Of a DNA stretch of 54,883 nt, positions 1-8,912 are shown one piece after another (the stretch's first letter is position 1; the number at the start of each line of letters is the position of its first letter). The notes below the pieces were generated by a model. It was given only the letters and a program-made list of their open reading frames with translations, searched no databases and was not told the origin of the DNA. This stretch comes from Streptomyces atratus (GTDB lineage: Bacteria > Actinomycetota > Actinomycetes > Streptomycetales > Streptomycetaceae): contig NZ_BMRN01000044.1 of the NCBI RefSeq assembly GCF_014648655.1, forward strand, positions 380-55,262. Reading direction: 5' to 3'. The position numbers and the translations under genes were made by a program.

Positions 1-159
1 GAACGAATCAAACGCCGCACGCCCCGCACCGTTGAACTTCCCCTCCAACGGCTGCGCGGCCTGCACCAGCTGACGAATCAACGTCCCCAGATCAGTACTC
101 GACCCACGCGACTTCGACGACAGCGTCGAAAGAACCTGCGCCCCCATGTCGAACTTCAT
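1..159 (-). CDS. WXG100-family protein, partial (C-terminus beyond the window)
   Basis: The first 53 codons of a gene that runs off the left edge. The protein starts MKFDMGAQVLSTLSSKS and continues through a helix with LGTLIRQLVQAAQPLEGKF followed by NGAGRAAFDSF, the pattern of short helical-hairpin WXG100/EsxA-like proteins of streptomycetes, which are usually about 100 residues and exported by type VII (ESX-like) secretion. The ATG at 159-157 is preceded by a G-rich Shine-Dalgarno sequence (AGGGGG) about six bases upstream. The WXG turn itself would lie at or beyond the edge, so it cannot be seen. The partner WXG100 gene and secretion genes, if present, would lie to the left. Family call is from resemblance; the export role is family knowledge. 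Confidence 0.7.
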   Translation of the reverse strand, partial: MKFDMGAQVLSTLSSKSRGSSTDLGTLIRQLVQAAQPLEGKFNGAGRAAFDSF

Positions 160-406
160 CCAGTCCCCCTGCCGAGCTGTGCAAACAAATGTGCTGCCAT
201 GCCTATCAACTCCACGTGGCCGGAAGCAATCGAGCGCCTCAGAGCTGTGGAGAGGCTGTGGCAGAGCCGTCGGCGATCCGGTGCAGGCAATGAGGTGCAA
301 AGACTGAGCACTTGATCCGGCCGTGGAAGGCAAGGGGTCTTCTCGGCGCGACCGGGTTGCCGAGGATCTTCAGCCGATCTTCACTCCGTGCACACGATCA
401 CCAAAA

Positions 407-428
407 GCGGCGACCGTTCGATCGCCGC
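407..428 (-). terminator. Rho-independent-type terminator downstream of the 454-687 gene
   Basis: A perfect 7-bp stem (407-413 pairing with 422-428, eight-base loop) lies 26 bases past the stop codon of the minus-strand gene at 454-687. On the minus strand the stem is followed directly by TTTTGG, giving the expected hairpin plus short U-run. Confidence 0.6.
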
Positions 429-453
429 CGGATGGTCCGGCTGGTCCGGATGG

Positions 454-687
454 TCATGGGCGGATGTGCTTCTCCGCCTCGGCCTGCTCGACCAGCTCCG
501 GATACGGGTCGTCCTCCTCGAGTCCCGACCCGTGGAGGAGGGATACCGACCACGGAATCGGGCACGGCGGGGTGTGATCGGGGTCCGGGCACAGCAGCCC
601 GACGATGCGCTCCTCGATCTCTTCGGCCTGCTGCCGCGTGGCGTGAATGCCCAGCCGCACTTCCCAGATGCTCGGGCTCTCAGACAT
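454..687 (-). CDS. small hypothetical protein, 77 residues
   Basis: I do not recognise a named family, but it reads as a real soluble protein: it begins MSESPSIWEVRLGIHATRQQ, is acidic with a central CPDPDH...CPIPW segment holding paired cysteines and prolines, and ends in a charged helix (YPELVEQAEAEKHIRP). The composition is balanced, unlike the Arg/Pro-rich overlapping frames in this GC-rich stretch. The ATG at 687 has a weak GGGA about ten bases upstream. It is followed on its own strand by a hairpin terminator at 407-428. The two Cys-Pro pairs could bind metal, but nothing more shows this. It probably stands alone; the neighbouring sdaA is more than 450 bp upstream. Confidence 0.55.
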   Translation of the reverse strand: MSESPSIWEVRLGIHATRQQAEEIEERIVGLLCPDPDHTPPCPIPWSVSLLHGSGLEEDDPYPELVEQAEAEKHIRP

Positions 688-1141
688 CGCTCACGTCCCG
701 GATCGGCGGAGGGAAGGGGGGAGTAGAGATGAAAAAAAGGGGTGAAACGGCTCGCGCCCTTCCCGAGGCTAGCAGGTGCGCCTGGCGTCGCAATGGCGCT
801 TGTAGTGGCCCGACGGGACGGGGATGTGGTGGCCGGCTTCTTCCGACTGCCGGAATCCACCGATGCGGGCATCTGCTGACCGGCACCGGCACCGGCACCG
901 GTGCCGGCACCGGTGCCGGTGCCGGAGGTGGGCGGCGGATGGCCCTGGCTTTGTCCGCGAGAACGAAGTCATGACGTCACTTGTTCACGGGTCTGAGAGG
1001 AGCTTGGACTCACGGTCGGGCGGTTTCGTGAACATTGAACGCGACGCGGTTGGGGTGCATCCGAGACTTGCGCCCCCGATCGACTCGGCCGCCCCGGCAC
1101 CGGGTTTCTGGACGAGAACCCCCTGATCAGAGGCTGCGTCC
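688..1141. other. gene-less stretch between sdaA and the small gene
   Basis: No convincing gene on either strand; open frames here are Arg/Pro/Ala-rich shadows. It contains the hexanucleotide repeat at 880-925 and the palindrome CTGATCAG near 1121-1128, just downstream of sdaA. I see no strong stem-loop that would terminate the sdaA transcript. Confidence 0.5.
880..925. repeat. hexanucleotide microsatellite CCGGCA/CCGGTG, seven units
   Basis: Seven consecutive 6-bp units plus CCGG: three CCGGCA, then CCGGTG, CCGGCA, CCGGTG, CCGGTG. CCGGCA and CCGGTG are near reverse complements in register (TGCCGG / CACCGG), so the array contains nested palindromes and can fold into long GC hairpins in either strand. 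Confidence 0.9.
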
Positions 1142-2524
1142 TCAGCACTCGATGATGTTCACCGCAAGCCCGCCGCGCGCCGTCTCCTTGTACTTCACGC
1201 TCATGTCCGCGCCCGTCTCCTTCATGGTCTTGATGACCTTGTCGAGGGAGACCTTGTGGCTGCCGTCGCCACGCAGCGCCATCTTCGCCGCCGTGACGGC
1301 CTTCACCGCGGCCATGCCGTTGCGCTCGATGCACGGGATCTGGACGAGACCGCCGACCGGGTCGCAGGTCAGGCCGAGGTTGTGTTCCATGCCGATCTCG
1401 GCGGCGTTCTCGACCTGCTCGGGGGTGCCGCCGAGGACCTCTGCGAGGGCGCCCGCGGCCATGGAGCAGGCGGAGCCGACCTCGCCCTGGCAGCCGACCT
1501 CGGCGCCGGAGATGGAGGCGTTCTCCTTGAAGAGCATGCCGATGGCTCCGGCGGCGAGGAGGAAGCGGACGACGCTGTCCTCCTTCTCCGCCTCGGTGGC
1601 GCCACCGGCCGCGAAGTTCATGTAGTAGTGCAGCACGGCCGGGATGATGCCCGCGGCGCCGTTGGTGGGTGCGGTGACGACGCGCCCGCCCGCCGCGTTC
1701 TCCTCGTTGACCGCCATCGCGTAGAGGGTGATCCACTCCATGGCGAGGGTCTGCGGGTCGCCCTCGGCGCGCAGCTGGCGGGCGGTGTTCGCGGCGCGGC
1801 GGCGGACCTTGAGGCCGCCGGGCAGGATGCCCTCGCGGGACATGCCGCGCGCGACGCAGGCCTGCATGACGCGCCAGATGTCCAGCAGACCCGAGCGGAT
1901 CTCGTCCTCGGTGCGCCAGGCCTTTTCGTTCTCCAGCATCAGCGAGGAGATGGACAGGCCGGTGTCCTTCGAGAGCCGCAGCAGTTCGTCTCCGGTGCGG
2001 AAGGGGTGCTTCAGCACGGTGTCGTCGAGGACGATCCGGTCCTCGCCGACCGCGTCCTCGTCCACGACGAAGCCGCCGCCGACGGAGTAGTAGGTCTTCT
2101 CCAGGAGAAGGGCGCCCTCGTGGTCGAAGGCGAAGATCGTCATGCCGTTGGCGTGGTACGGAAGCGCCTTGCGGCGGTGCAGGACCAGCTGCTCGTCGGC
2201 GTCGAAGTCGATCTCGTGCATGCCGAGGAGGTTGATCCGGCCGGTGGTACGGATCTGCTCCACCCGGTCGTCGGCGGACTCCACGTCGACGGTACGCGGC
2301 GACTCGCCCTCCAGACCGAGCAGGACGGCCTTGGGGGTGCCGTGGCCGTGACCGGTCGCCCCGAGCGAGCCGTACAGCTCGGCGCGTATGGAGACGGTGT
2401 GGGCGATGAGGCCCTCGTTCTTCAGCCGGCGCGCGAACATACGGGCGGCGCGCATCGGGCCGACCGTATGGGAGCTGGACGGGCCGATGCCGATCGAGAA
2501 CAGGTCGAAGACCGAGATGGCCAC
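1142..2524 (-). CDS. sdaA: L-serine ammonia-lyase (L-serine dehydratase)
   Basis: Deaminates L-serine to pyruvate and ammonia in the cytosol using an iron-sulfur cluster. The 460-residue length fits the single-chain bacterial enzyme with an N-terminal beta domain (GIGPSSSHTVGPMRAA near residues 12-27) and a C-terminal alpha domain (TAPTNGAAGIIPAVL near 283; GCQGEVGSACSMAAG near 346; LTCDPVGGLVQIPCIERN), which supplies the conserved cysteines expected to hold the cluster. The GTG start at 2524 has AGGAG seven bases upstream. It is the last gene of the gcvT-gcvH-glyA-sdaA series, 184 bp after glyA with a strong hairpin between them, so its expression may be partly separate. In this context it drains serine made by GlyA from excess glycine. 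Confidence 0.96.
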   Translation of the reverse strand: MAISVFDLFSIGIGPSSSHTVGPMRAARMFARRLKNEGLIAHTVSIRAELYGSLGATGHGHGTPKAVLLGLEGESPRTVDVESADDRVEQIRTTGRINLLGMHEIDFDADEQLVLHRRKALPYHANGMTIFAFDHEGALLLEKTYYSVGGGFVVDEDAVGEDRIVLDDTVLKHPFRTGDELLRLSKDTGLSISSLMLENEKAWRTEDEIRSGLLDIWRVMQACVARGMSREGILPGGLKVRRRAANTARQLRAEGDPQTLAMEWITLYAMAVNEENAAGGRVVTAPTNGAAGIIPAVLHYYMNFAAGGATEAEKEDSVVRFLLAAGAIGMLFKENASISGAEVGCQGEVGSACSMAAGALAEVLGGTPEQVENAAEIGMEHNLGLTCDPVGGLVQIPCIERNGMAAVKAVTAAKMALRGDGSHKVSLDKVIKTMKETGADMSVKYKETARGGLAVNIIEC

Positions 2525-2614
2525 GGGGAGACTCCTAAGGGTTGGTAGACGCCGTTGTCTGCCGGGTGATGCGGTACGGGCCGGTCGGCCCGAAGAGCAG
2601 CGGGGACAAGGGAT

Positions 2615-2652
2615 GGGGCACCGCGCCCACTGTCCAGTGTGCGCGGTGCCCC
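2615..2652 (-). terminator. strong hairpin between glyA and sdaA
   Basis: A perfect 12-bp GC-rich stem (2615-2626 with 2641-2652) encloses a second 5-bp stem (2628-2632 with 2635-2639). It lies about 55 bases past the glyA stop codon on the minus strand and before the sdaA start. No U-run follows, as is common for hairpin terminators in streptomycetes. It could stop glyA transcripts or attenuate read-through to sdaA. Confidence 0.65.
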
Positions 2653-2708
2653 GCCCGAAACGTGACGAACTGTGTCCCGGATTACTTCAGGACAACCTGT
2701 GGCCCGGA

Positions 2709-3968
<1,260 letters not shown>

Positions 3969-3988
3969 CAGGTGGTCCCTTGGGGTCT

Positions 3989-4366
3989 TTAGTTGCCGGA
4001 GAACTCGGTGTACTCGTCGGCGGAGAGCAGGTCCTTCGGCTCCTCCGCCAGGCGTACCTTGAACAGCCAGCCGCCCTCGAAGGGCGCGGAGTTCACCAGC
4101 GACGGGTCGTCCACGACGTCCTGGTTCGCGGCGGTGACCTCACCGGTCACCGGCGAGTACAGGTCGCTCACCGACTTGGTCGACTCCAGCTCACCGCAGG
4201 TCTCGCCCGCGGTCACCGTGTCACCGACCTCGGGGAGCTGGGCGTAGACGACATCGCCGAGCGCGTTGGCGGCGAACTCGGTGATACCGACCGTGGCCAC
4301 ACCGTCCTCGACGGCCGACAGCCACTCGTGCTCCTTGCTGTAACGCAGCTGCTGGGGGTTGCTCAT
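3989..4366 (-). CDS. gcvH: glycine cleavage system H protein
   Basis: Carries the aminomethyl group between the P, T and L proteins on a lipoylated lysine. The 125-residue protein has the usual length and fold signature: YSKEHEWLS near the start, VGITEFAANALGDVVYAQLPEVG, then GELESTKSVSDLYSP, in which Lys64 is the expected lipoylation site. It ends with GGWLFKVRL...LLSADEYTEF, typical of the family. AGGAGA lies nine bases before the ATG at 4366. It is 91 bp downstream of gcvT and 20 bp upstream of glyA. The P protein gene (gcvP) is not in this window. Confidence 0.98.
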   Translation of the reverse strand: MSNPQQLRYSKEHEWLSAVEDGVATVGITEFAANALGDVVYAQLPEVGDTVTAGETCGELESTKSVSDLYSPVTGEVTAANQDVVDDPSLVNSAPFEGGWLFKVRLAEEPKDLLSADEYTEFSGN

Positions 4367-4457
4367 GACCTGAATTCTCCTGTACGCGGGGGAGTGCTGA
4401 TGAACGGTGGTCTTACGGTGTGAGACGCGACTGCGTCACTTCTGAGGTACGCGGACG

Positions 4458-5573
4458 TCACTTCTGGCGCTTGTAGAACGGCAGAGCCACGACCTCGTAC
4501 GGCTCGTGGCTGCCCCGGATGTCCACTCCGACGCCCGTGGTCCCGGGCGCGGCGTGCGAGGCGTCCACGTACGCGATGGCGATCGGCTTGCCGAGCGTCG
4601 GCGACGGGGCGCCGGAGGTGACCTCGCCGATGACCTGGCCCTCGGCGACAACGGGGTAGCCGGCGCGCGGCACCCGTCGGCCCTCGGCGATCAGACCGAC
4701 GAGCTTGCGCGGCGGGGCGGTCTCGGCGCGCTCGGCGGCGGCCTCCAGGGCCTTGCGGCCGACGAAGTCGCCCTCCTTCTCGAACTTCACGACCCGGCCC
4801 AGGCCGGCGTCGAAGGGGGTCAGCTCGGTGGTCAGCTCGTGCCCGTAGAGCGGCATGCCGGCCTCCAGGCGCAGCGTGTCGCGGCAGGACAGACCGCACG
4901 GGATCAGGCCACGCGAGGCGCCTGCCGCCGTGAGGGCCTGCCAGAGCTGCTCGGCGTGCTCGGGGGCGACGAACAGCTCGAAGCCGTCCTCGCCGGTGTA
5001 GCCGGTACGGGCGATGAGGGCGGGGACACCGGCGACCGTGCCGGGCAGACCGGCGTAGTACTTCAGACCGTCCAGGTCGGCATCGGTGACGGAGGCCAGG
5101 ATGGCGGGGGACTCGGGGCCCTGGACGGCGAGCAGCGCGTATGCGTCGCGGTCGTCGCGCACCTCGGCGTCGAAGCCGTCGGCCCGCGCGGTCAGCGCGT
5201 CCAGCACGATCTGGGCGTTCCCGGCGTTGGCGACGACCATGTATTCGGTGTCACCCAGGCGGTAGACGATGAGGTCGTCCAGGATCCCGCCGTCCTCGGC
5301 GCAGATCATCGTGTAGCGGGCGCGGCCCACGGCGACGGTGCCGATGTTGCCGACCAGCGCGAAGTTCAGGAAGGCCGCGGCCGCGGGGCCGGTGACGGTG
5401 ATCTCGCCCATGTGCGACAGGTCGAAGAGACCGGCCCTGGTGCGCACCGCGTTGTGCTCGTCGCGCTCGCTGGCGTACCGCAGGGGCATGTCCCAGCCCG
5501 CGAAGTCGGTCATGGTCGCGCCCAGCGAACGGTGCAGGGCGTCGAGGGCGGTGAGACGGGGGGCGGTGCTCAT
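4458..5573 (-). CDS. gcvT: glycine cleavage system T protein (aminomethyltransferase)
   Basis: Transfers the methylene group from the H-protein aminomethyl arm to tetrahydrofolate, releasing ammonia. The protein is 371 residues, the family's usual size, with DFAGWDMPLRYASERDEHNAVRTRAGLFDLSHMGE near the N-terminus, NAGN (folate-site region), YTGEDGFELF, and the C-terminal barrel GEVTSGAPSPTLGKPIAIAYV. I chose the ATG at 5573 (MSTAPRLTALD) because GGGAG lies eight bases upstream; an earlier in-frame start at 5618 would overlap the riboswitch. It is the first gene after the tandem glycine riboswitch and heads the operon. Confidence 0.97.
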   Translation of the reverse strand: MSTAPRLTALDALHRSLGATMTDFAGWDMPLRYASERDEHNAVRTRAGLFDLSHMGEITVTGPAAAAFLNFALVGNIGTVAVGRARYTMICAEDGGILDDLIVYRLGDTEYMVVANAGNAQIVLDALTARADGFDAEVRDDRDAYALLAVQGPESPAILASVTDADLDGLKYYAGLPGTVAGVPALIARTGYTGEDGFELFVAPEHAEQLWQALTAAGASRGLIPCGLSCRDTLRLEAGMPLYGHELTTELTPFDAGLGRVVKFEKEGDFVGRKALEAAAERAETAPPRKLVGLIAEGRRVPRAGYPVVAEGQVIGEVTSGAPSPTLGKPIAIAYVDASHAAPGTTGVGVDIRGSHEPYEVVALPFYKRQK

Positions 5574-5608
5574 GGATATGGCTCCCAGGGCATGACGACG
5601 AGGACGAT

Positions 5609-5812
5609 CCCTCCCCATCTGTCATCGGAACCTGAGAGGTTCGCCGGGAGCCCCCTGAAGGGTTCGGCTTGCACCTTGGGTGGAGCCGCAGAGCGGCCCG
5701 CTTTTCAGATCTGCCTCATCCACGCGGTACGGGGCCTGAGAGATTCAAGGGAGGAACTTGCTCCTTCGGCGCCCGGCACATGCAGTGACCGGAACTCTCC
5801 CGCGCGGATTCA
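5609..5812 (-). promoter_or_regulatory. tandem glycine riboswitch (two aptamers) in the gcvT leader
   Basis: Read on the minus strand, the gcvT leader has the conserved elements of a glycine aptamer twice. The first has CGCGGGAGAGTTCC, then GCCGAAGGAGCAAG, then ATCTCTCAGGC. The second has CACCCAAGGTGCAAGC, then CCTCTCAGGTTCCGATGACA and GATGGGGAG. The order GGAGAGU / CCGAAGG.GCAA / CUCUCAGG...GACAGA is diagnostic of the Rfam glycine class. The last aptamer ends about 35 bases before the gcvT ATG. Glycine riboswitches upstream of gcv genes in Streptomyces (reported for S. griseus) turn expression on when glycine is in excess; the direction of control here is inferred from those cases. Confidence 0.93.
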
Positions 5813-5971
5813 AGCGGCCTTTATGCAGTTGGCCGGGTCATCATCGCATGCATCGCACTGGAGTGGGGCCCCGGTCCCTTATGGGAAATCAGCGGCGTGG
5901 ACGGTTGTGCCGCATTACCTTTTCTTTACACTTCATGGGCATACGTGGGGTGACCCGACAGGGGGAGGGCG

Positions 5972-6649
5972 ATGACGTTGCAGCGGTACGCGACAACCGC
6001 GGGGGTCGCGCACGGCGCGATGCCCGCACAGCCAGGGGCTCCGGCCACGGAGGCGCTCGGCACGCACGCGCCCGTCGTACGGGATCTGCGGGAGCGGGCC
6101 GGGCGCAGCCCGCACAGCCTGCACTTCGCGGCGGGCGACGTGGTGGTGGTCTCCGGGCTGCCCGGCAGCGGCAAATCGACGCTCATCCGGCGGGCGGTCA
6201 CAACGGCCCGTGCCATCGACTCCCAGGACACCCGGGACCGCTGGGCGGGACTGATGCCCCGTTTACTCCCGTACGCCCTCTACCGCCCCCTCGTCCGTGT
6301 CGCCCACTACTGGGGACTGTGGCGGGCGCTGCGCTCCGGCGAGTCCGTCGTCGTCCACGACTGCGGAACCCAGGCGTGGGTACGCGGCTGGCTGGCCCGT
6401 GACGCGCGGCGCCGGGGCCGCGTCCTCCACCTCGTCCTGCTCGACGTCACACCGCAGACGGCGAGGGAGGGCCAGCGGGAGCGCGGACGCGGCGTTTCCG
6501 GATATGCGTTCGCCCGGCACCGCAGGGCGGTGGGGAGGCTGCTGCGGAACACCGAGACCGGCCTGCTGCCGCCCGGGTGCGTTTCGGCGGTACTGCTGGA
6601 CCGGGAAGCGGCGGGGAAGCTGGGCCGGATCCTGTTCGCGGACGCATAG
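5972..6649 (+). CDS. P-loop kinase/ATPase-like protein with a TTA codon
   Basis: A 225-residue protein with a strong Walker A motif GLPGSGKST (residues 62-70) after the strand DVVVVSG, followed by DSQDTRDRW and, further on, VVHDCGTQAWVRGWLARDARRRGRVLHLVLLDVTP. This is the layout of small nucleoside/zeta-toxin-like P-loop kinases; the Arg-rich segment REGQRERGRGVSGYAFARHRRA resembles a lid. The substrate cannot be told. A GGGGGAGGG ribosome-binding site precedes the ATG. Codon 98 (6263-6265) is TTA, so translation should depend on the bldA tRNA and be late or development-linked. It is divergent from the glycine operon; it is not clearly cotranscribed with the sseB gene 80 bp downstream. Confidence 0.75.
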   Translation: MTLQRYATTAGVAHGAMPAQPGAPATEALGTHAPVVRDLRERAGRSPHSLHFAAGDVVVVSGLPGSGKSTLIRRAVTTARAIDSQDTRDRWAGLMPRLLPYALYRPLVRVAHYWGLWRALRSGESVVVHDCGTQAWVRGWLARDARRRGRVLHLVLLDVTPQTAREGQRERGRGVSGYAFARHRRAVGRLLRNTETGLLPPGCVSAVLLDREAAGKLGRILFADA

Positions 6650-6729
6650 GGCCTGGGGGTGAGGGGCCGAAGGGCCTGGCGGCCGGACGTTAATCTTCTG
6701 CCGGAAGGCTCGGGCAAGAAGGGGAAGCA

Positions 6730-7500
6730 GTGGACATTCCGGCACAGGTCCAGTCCCATCCGCAGAGCGGATGGCCGGCCAATGAGCTCGAAGAGGTTCT
6801 GATGGCCTCGGTGGGCAGCCCGGAGGCGGGCGGGCGGCTCGTCGAGGTGCTCGGGCGCAGCCACATCTGGGTGCCCCTGCCCAACGGCGGCGGACCCGAC
6901 TCCTCCGACCTGGACCTGCCCACGCTGGAGATCGAGGGCGCTCCGTACGTTCCCGTGTTCAGCTCCGAACAGCAGTTCCTCAGCTGCGTCGGTAACCAGA
7001 TGTCTTTCACTGTCGCGCCCGCCCGCGAGTTCGCCCGCGGCCTGCCCCCACAGCTCGGCATCGCCGTGAACCCGGGCGGCGCCGTCGGGATGCCGCTGCC
7101 GCCGCCCGCCGTGGCCGAGCTCTGCCGCGGCGGACGCACCCCGCTGGACGGGCCGGCCAGTGGAGGCCGGGTCCGGCTGTACGAGCCGGCCTGGCAGGAG
7201 GAGCCCGTCGACTTCCTCTCCGCGACGGCCGGCGAATTCGAGGAGAGCGGTGTCGTGCTCACCGCCCGCCGGGCGCTGGCCAGCATCGAGGGCGGCGAGC
7301 CCGTCCTCTTCATCGGCGTCGAGTTCTCCACCTGGGAGGGTGCCGGGCGCAACGCCCCGATGGACGCCCTCGGCCGTGCGCTCGGCCGGGTCGAGGTGCC
7401 CTGGCCGGTCAATCTGGTCCTGCTCGATGTGGCGCAGGACCCGGTCGCCGACTGGATGCGGGAGAAGATCCGGCCGTTCTACCAGCGGGCGGGCCAGTAG
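6730..7500 (+). CDS. SseB-family protein (enhanced serine sensitivity), copy 1
   Basis: A 256-residue cytosolic protein with the SseB pattern: an N-terminal half with ANELEEVLMASVGSPEAGGRLVEVLGRSHIWVPLP and YVPVFSSEQQF, a LPPQLGIAVNPGG motif, and a C-terminal half (REFARGL...DAVALL-like helices, LVLLDVAQDPVADWM..IRPFYQRAG). SseB proteins were named from a serine-sensitivity phenotype in E. coli; the biochemical role is unclear. The GTG at 6730 has AAGGGGAAG just upstream. It lies near the serine/glycine operon on the opposite strand and is followed 180 bp later by a second, related copy, suggesting an old duplication. No membrane segments. Confidence 0.85.
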   Translation: MDIPAQVQSHPQSGWPANELEEVLMASVGSPEAGGRLVEVLGRSHIWVPLPNGGGPDSSDLDLPTLEIEGAPYVPVFSSEQQFLSCVGNQMSFTVAPAREFARGLPPQLGIAVNPGGAVGMPLPPPAVAELCRGGRTPLDGPASGGRVRLYEPAWQEEPVDFLSATAGEFEESGVVLTARRALASIEGGEPVLFIGVEFSTWEGAGRNAPMDALGRALGRVEVPWPVNLVLLDVAQDPVADWMREKIRPFYQRAGQ

Positions 7501-7680
7501 CGCCCGGCGCGGCGGCCGCGGACGCCTTCGGAGCGGATCAACGCGTCGGCCCAAGGCGTCAAGTCGGTGTCAGGACCGGCGCATAAGCTGGTTTGATGGC
7601 TGGTGCCACGGCATCATGCCGCACCCGTGTGCCCCGGGAGCGGCGGGCCGACACAGTGGATCGAAGAGGGGCGGGACCAG

Positions 7681-8463
7681 GTGAGTGCGTCAGGCACCGC
7701 GGCGGCCGGGCAGGTCGAGCACATGCTGCGCCAAGTGACGCCCGGGCGCTACGACGCGTACGAGGCACTGCTGCAGGCCCTCGCGAACGGCCGGATCTGG
7801 ATGCTCCTCTGGCACGGCCAGGCGGGCTCGCCCGACGCCCAGTACGGGAACATGGAGATCGACGGCCTCGGCTACGCGCCCTGTGTGACCTCCGCCCAGG
7901 AGCTCTCGGCCAGCGGCTGGAACCGGGCCCATGAACTGGTCGGCGGCCTCGACATCGCCCGTGCCCTCTTCCCCGACCGCTGGGGCATCTGGCTCAACCC
8001 GCACGCCCCGGGCGGCGGCGTAGGCATCCCCTGGCTGGATCTGCGCAGGATCGCCACCGGTCTCGACCGGATGCCCGCGGGCCCGCTCCGGCTCACCGAA
8101 CCGGCCATCGAGATCCCGCAGTTCTACGCCCTGCTCTCGCAGAACGCCCATCACACCCCCGCGATCCGCTCGCTGCGCCGCGCGTGGGTGCAACCCGCGC
8201 TCGGCGTCCCGTATCTCGCCATCGGTCTCGACCTCTACGACACGAGCCAGACCTCGGTCGACGCGGTGCGAGCGATGATGCAGCAGTCGATCGGCGCGGT
8301 CCCGGAGGGGCTGCCCGTCTCCACCGTCGCCATGTCCGACGAGTACGACCCGGTCGCGATGTGGCTGCGCGCCAACTCCCGTCCGTTCTACGACCGCGAG
8401 GCCCACGCACCGGCGGCGCCGGTGACGGGCTACGGCTATCCGCCGCCGCAGGGCGCATACTGA
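7681..8463 (+). CDS. SseB-family protein, copy 2
   Basis: A 260-residue paralogue of the preceding gene: it shares the plan of an N-terminal module (VTPGRYDAYEALLQALANGRIWMLLWHG, GLGYAPCVTSAQEL), the ALFPDRWGIWLNPHAPGGGVGIPWLDL motif corresponding to the QLGIAVNPGG motif of copy 1, and a C-terminal module ending AMWLRANSRPFYDREA, parallel to WMREKIRPFYQRAG in copy 1. I chose the GTG at 7681 because AGAGGGGCGGG precedes it; an upstream in-frame start at 7603 would add a low-complexity leader. The tail is Pro/Tyr/Gly-rich (VTGYGYPPPQGAY). Function uncertain; likely acts with copy 1. Confidence 0.85.
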   Translation: MSASGTAAAGQVEHMLRQVTPGRYDAYEALLQALANGRIWMLLWHGQAGSPDAQYGNMEIDGLGYAPCVTSAQELSASGWNRAHELVGGLDIARALFPDRWGIWLNPHAPGGGVGIPWLDLRRIATGLDRMPAGPLRLTEPAIEIPQFYALLSQNAHHTPAIRSLRRAWVQPALGVPYLAIGLDLYDTSQTSVDAVRAMMQQSIGAVPEGLPVSTVAMSDEYDPVAMWLRANSRPFYDREAHAPAAPVTGYGYPPPQGAY

Positions 8464-8912
8464 CCCTGCCGACAGCGGTGTTGCATCTCCCCGGCACCCG
8501 AAATGTCGCTGTACGCACCCGGCTTCCGGAATGCGGCCACCCGCTCCCGTCCGTGCCTGGGTGAACGGCGCGTCGCCCGGACCTCTGCCCGCGGGCCGGA
8601 ACTCCCTCATGTCCGAGATTTCCCTGCTGGGGGTGTCTGATGGTGAAAGCGACGCGAATCTATGCGCATGCCCCCCTTCCGCATCAACTGACCTGTGTTC
8701 GAGGGGCGTTCACATGCGTCCGGATAACGGAACACCCCTGACCGCATCACGGTTACGCATCCATTCGCCTGACGGTATGGCTACCTCGCGCGACGGCAAT
8801 GAAGACTCCCGCAGCAAGGGCGTCTGCCGCCTCTGCGTACGACTGACTGATCGAGCCGCCACAGCGGCCAGTTCGGCCCGGCCACCGCCGGTTGAGAGGG
8901 GTCCTTGCCACG
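8464..8912 (+). promoter_or_regulatory. 449-bp leader upstream of the peptide transporter operon
   Basis: No gene is supported. The stretch is lower in GC near 8640-8790 than the flanking genes and must hold the promoter of the transporter operon. A possible but weak sigma-70-like pair is TTACGC (8753-8758) and TATGGC (8776-8781), 17 bases apart. I see no clear riboswitch or stem-loop. Confidence 0.3.

Noticed and set aside
312..974. Plus-strand frame of 220 codons near the left edge
   Set aside because: Arg/Pro/Gly-rich, includes the hexanucleotide array as a Gly-Thr-Gly run, no ribosome-binding site; the opposite-strand 77-residue gene is more protein-like.
1256..2548. Long plus-strand frames opposite sdaA, glyA and gcvT
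   Set aside because: Shadows produced by high-GC third positions; Asp/Gly/Val/Arg-rich with no motif.
7603..7680. Upstream start for the second SseB gene
   Set aside because: The GTG at 7681 has a good Shine-Dalgarno sequence and the extra 26 residues are low-complexity.
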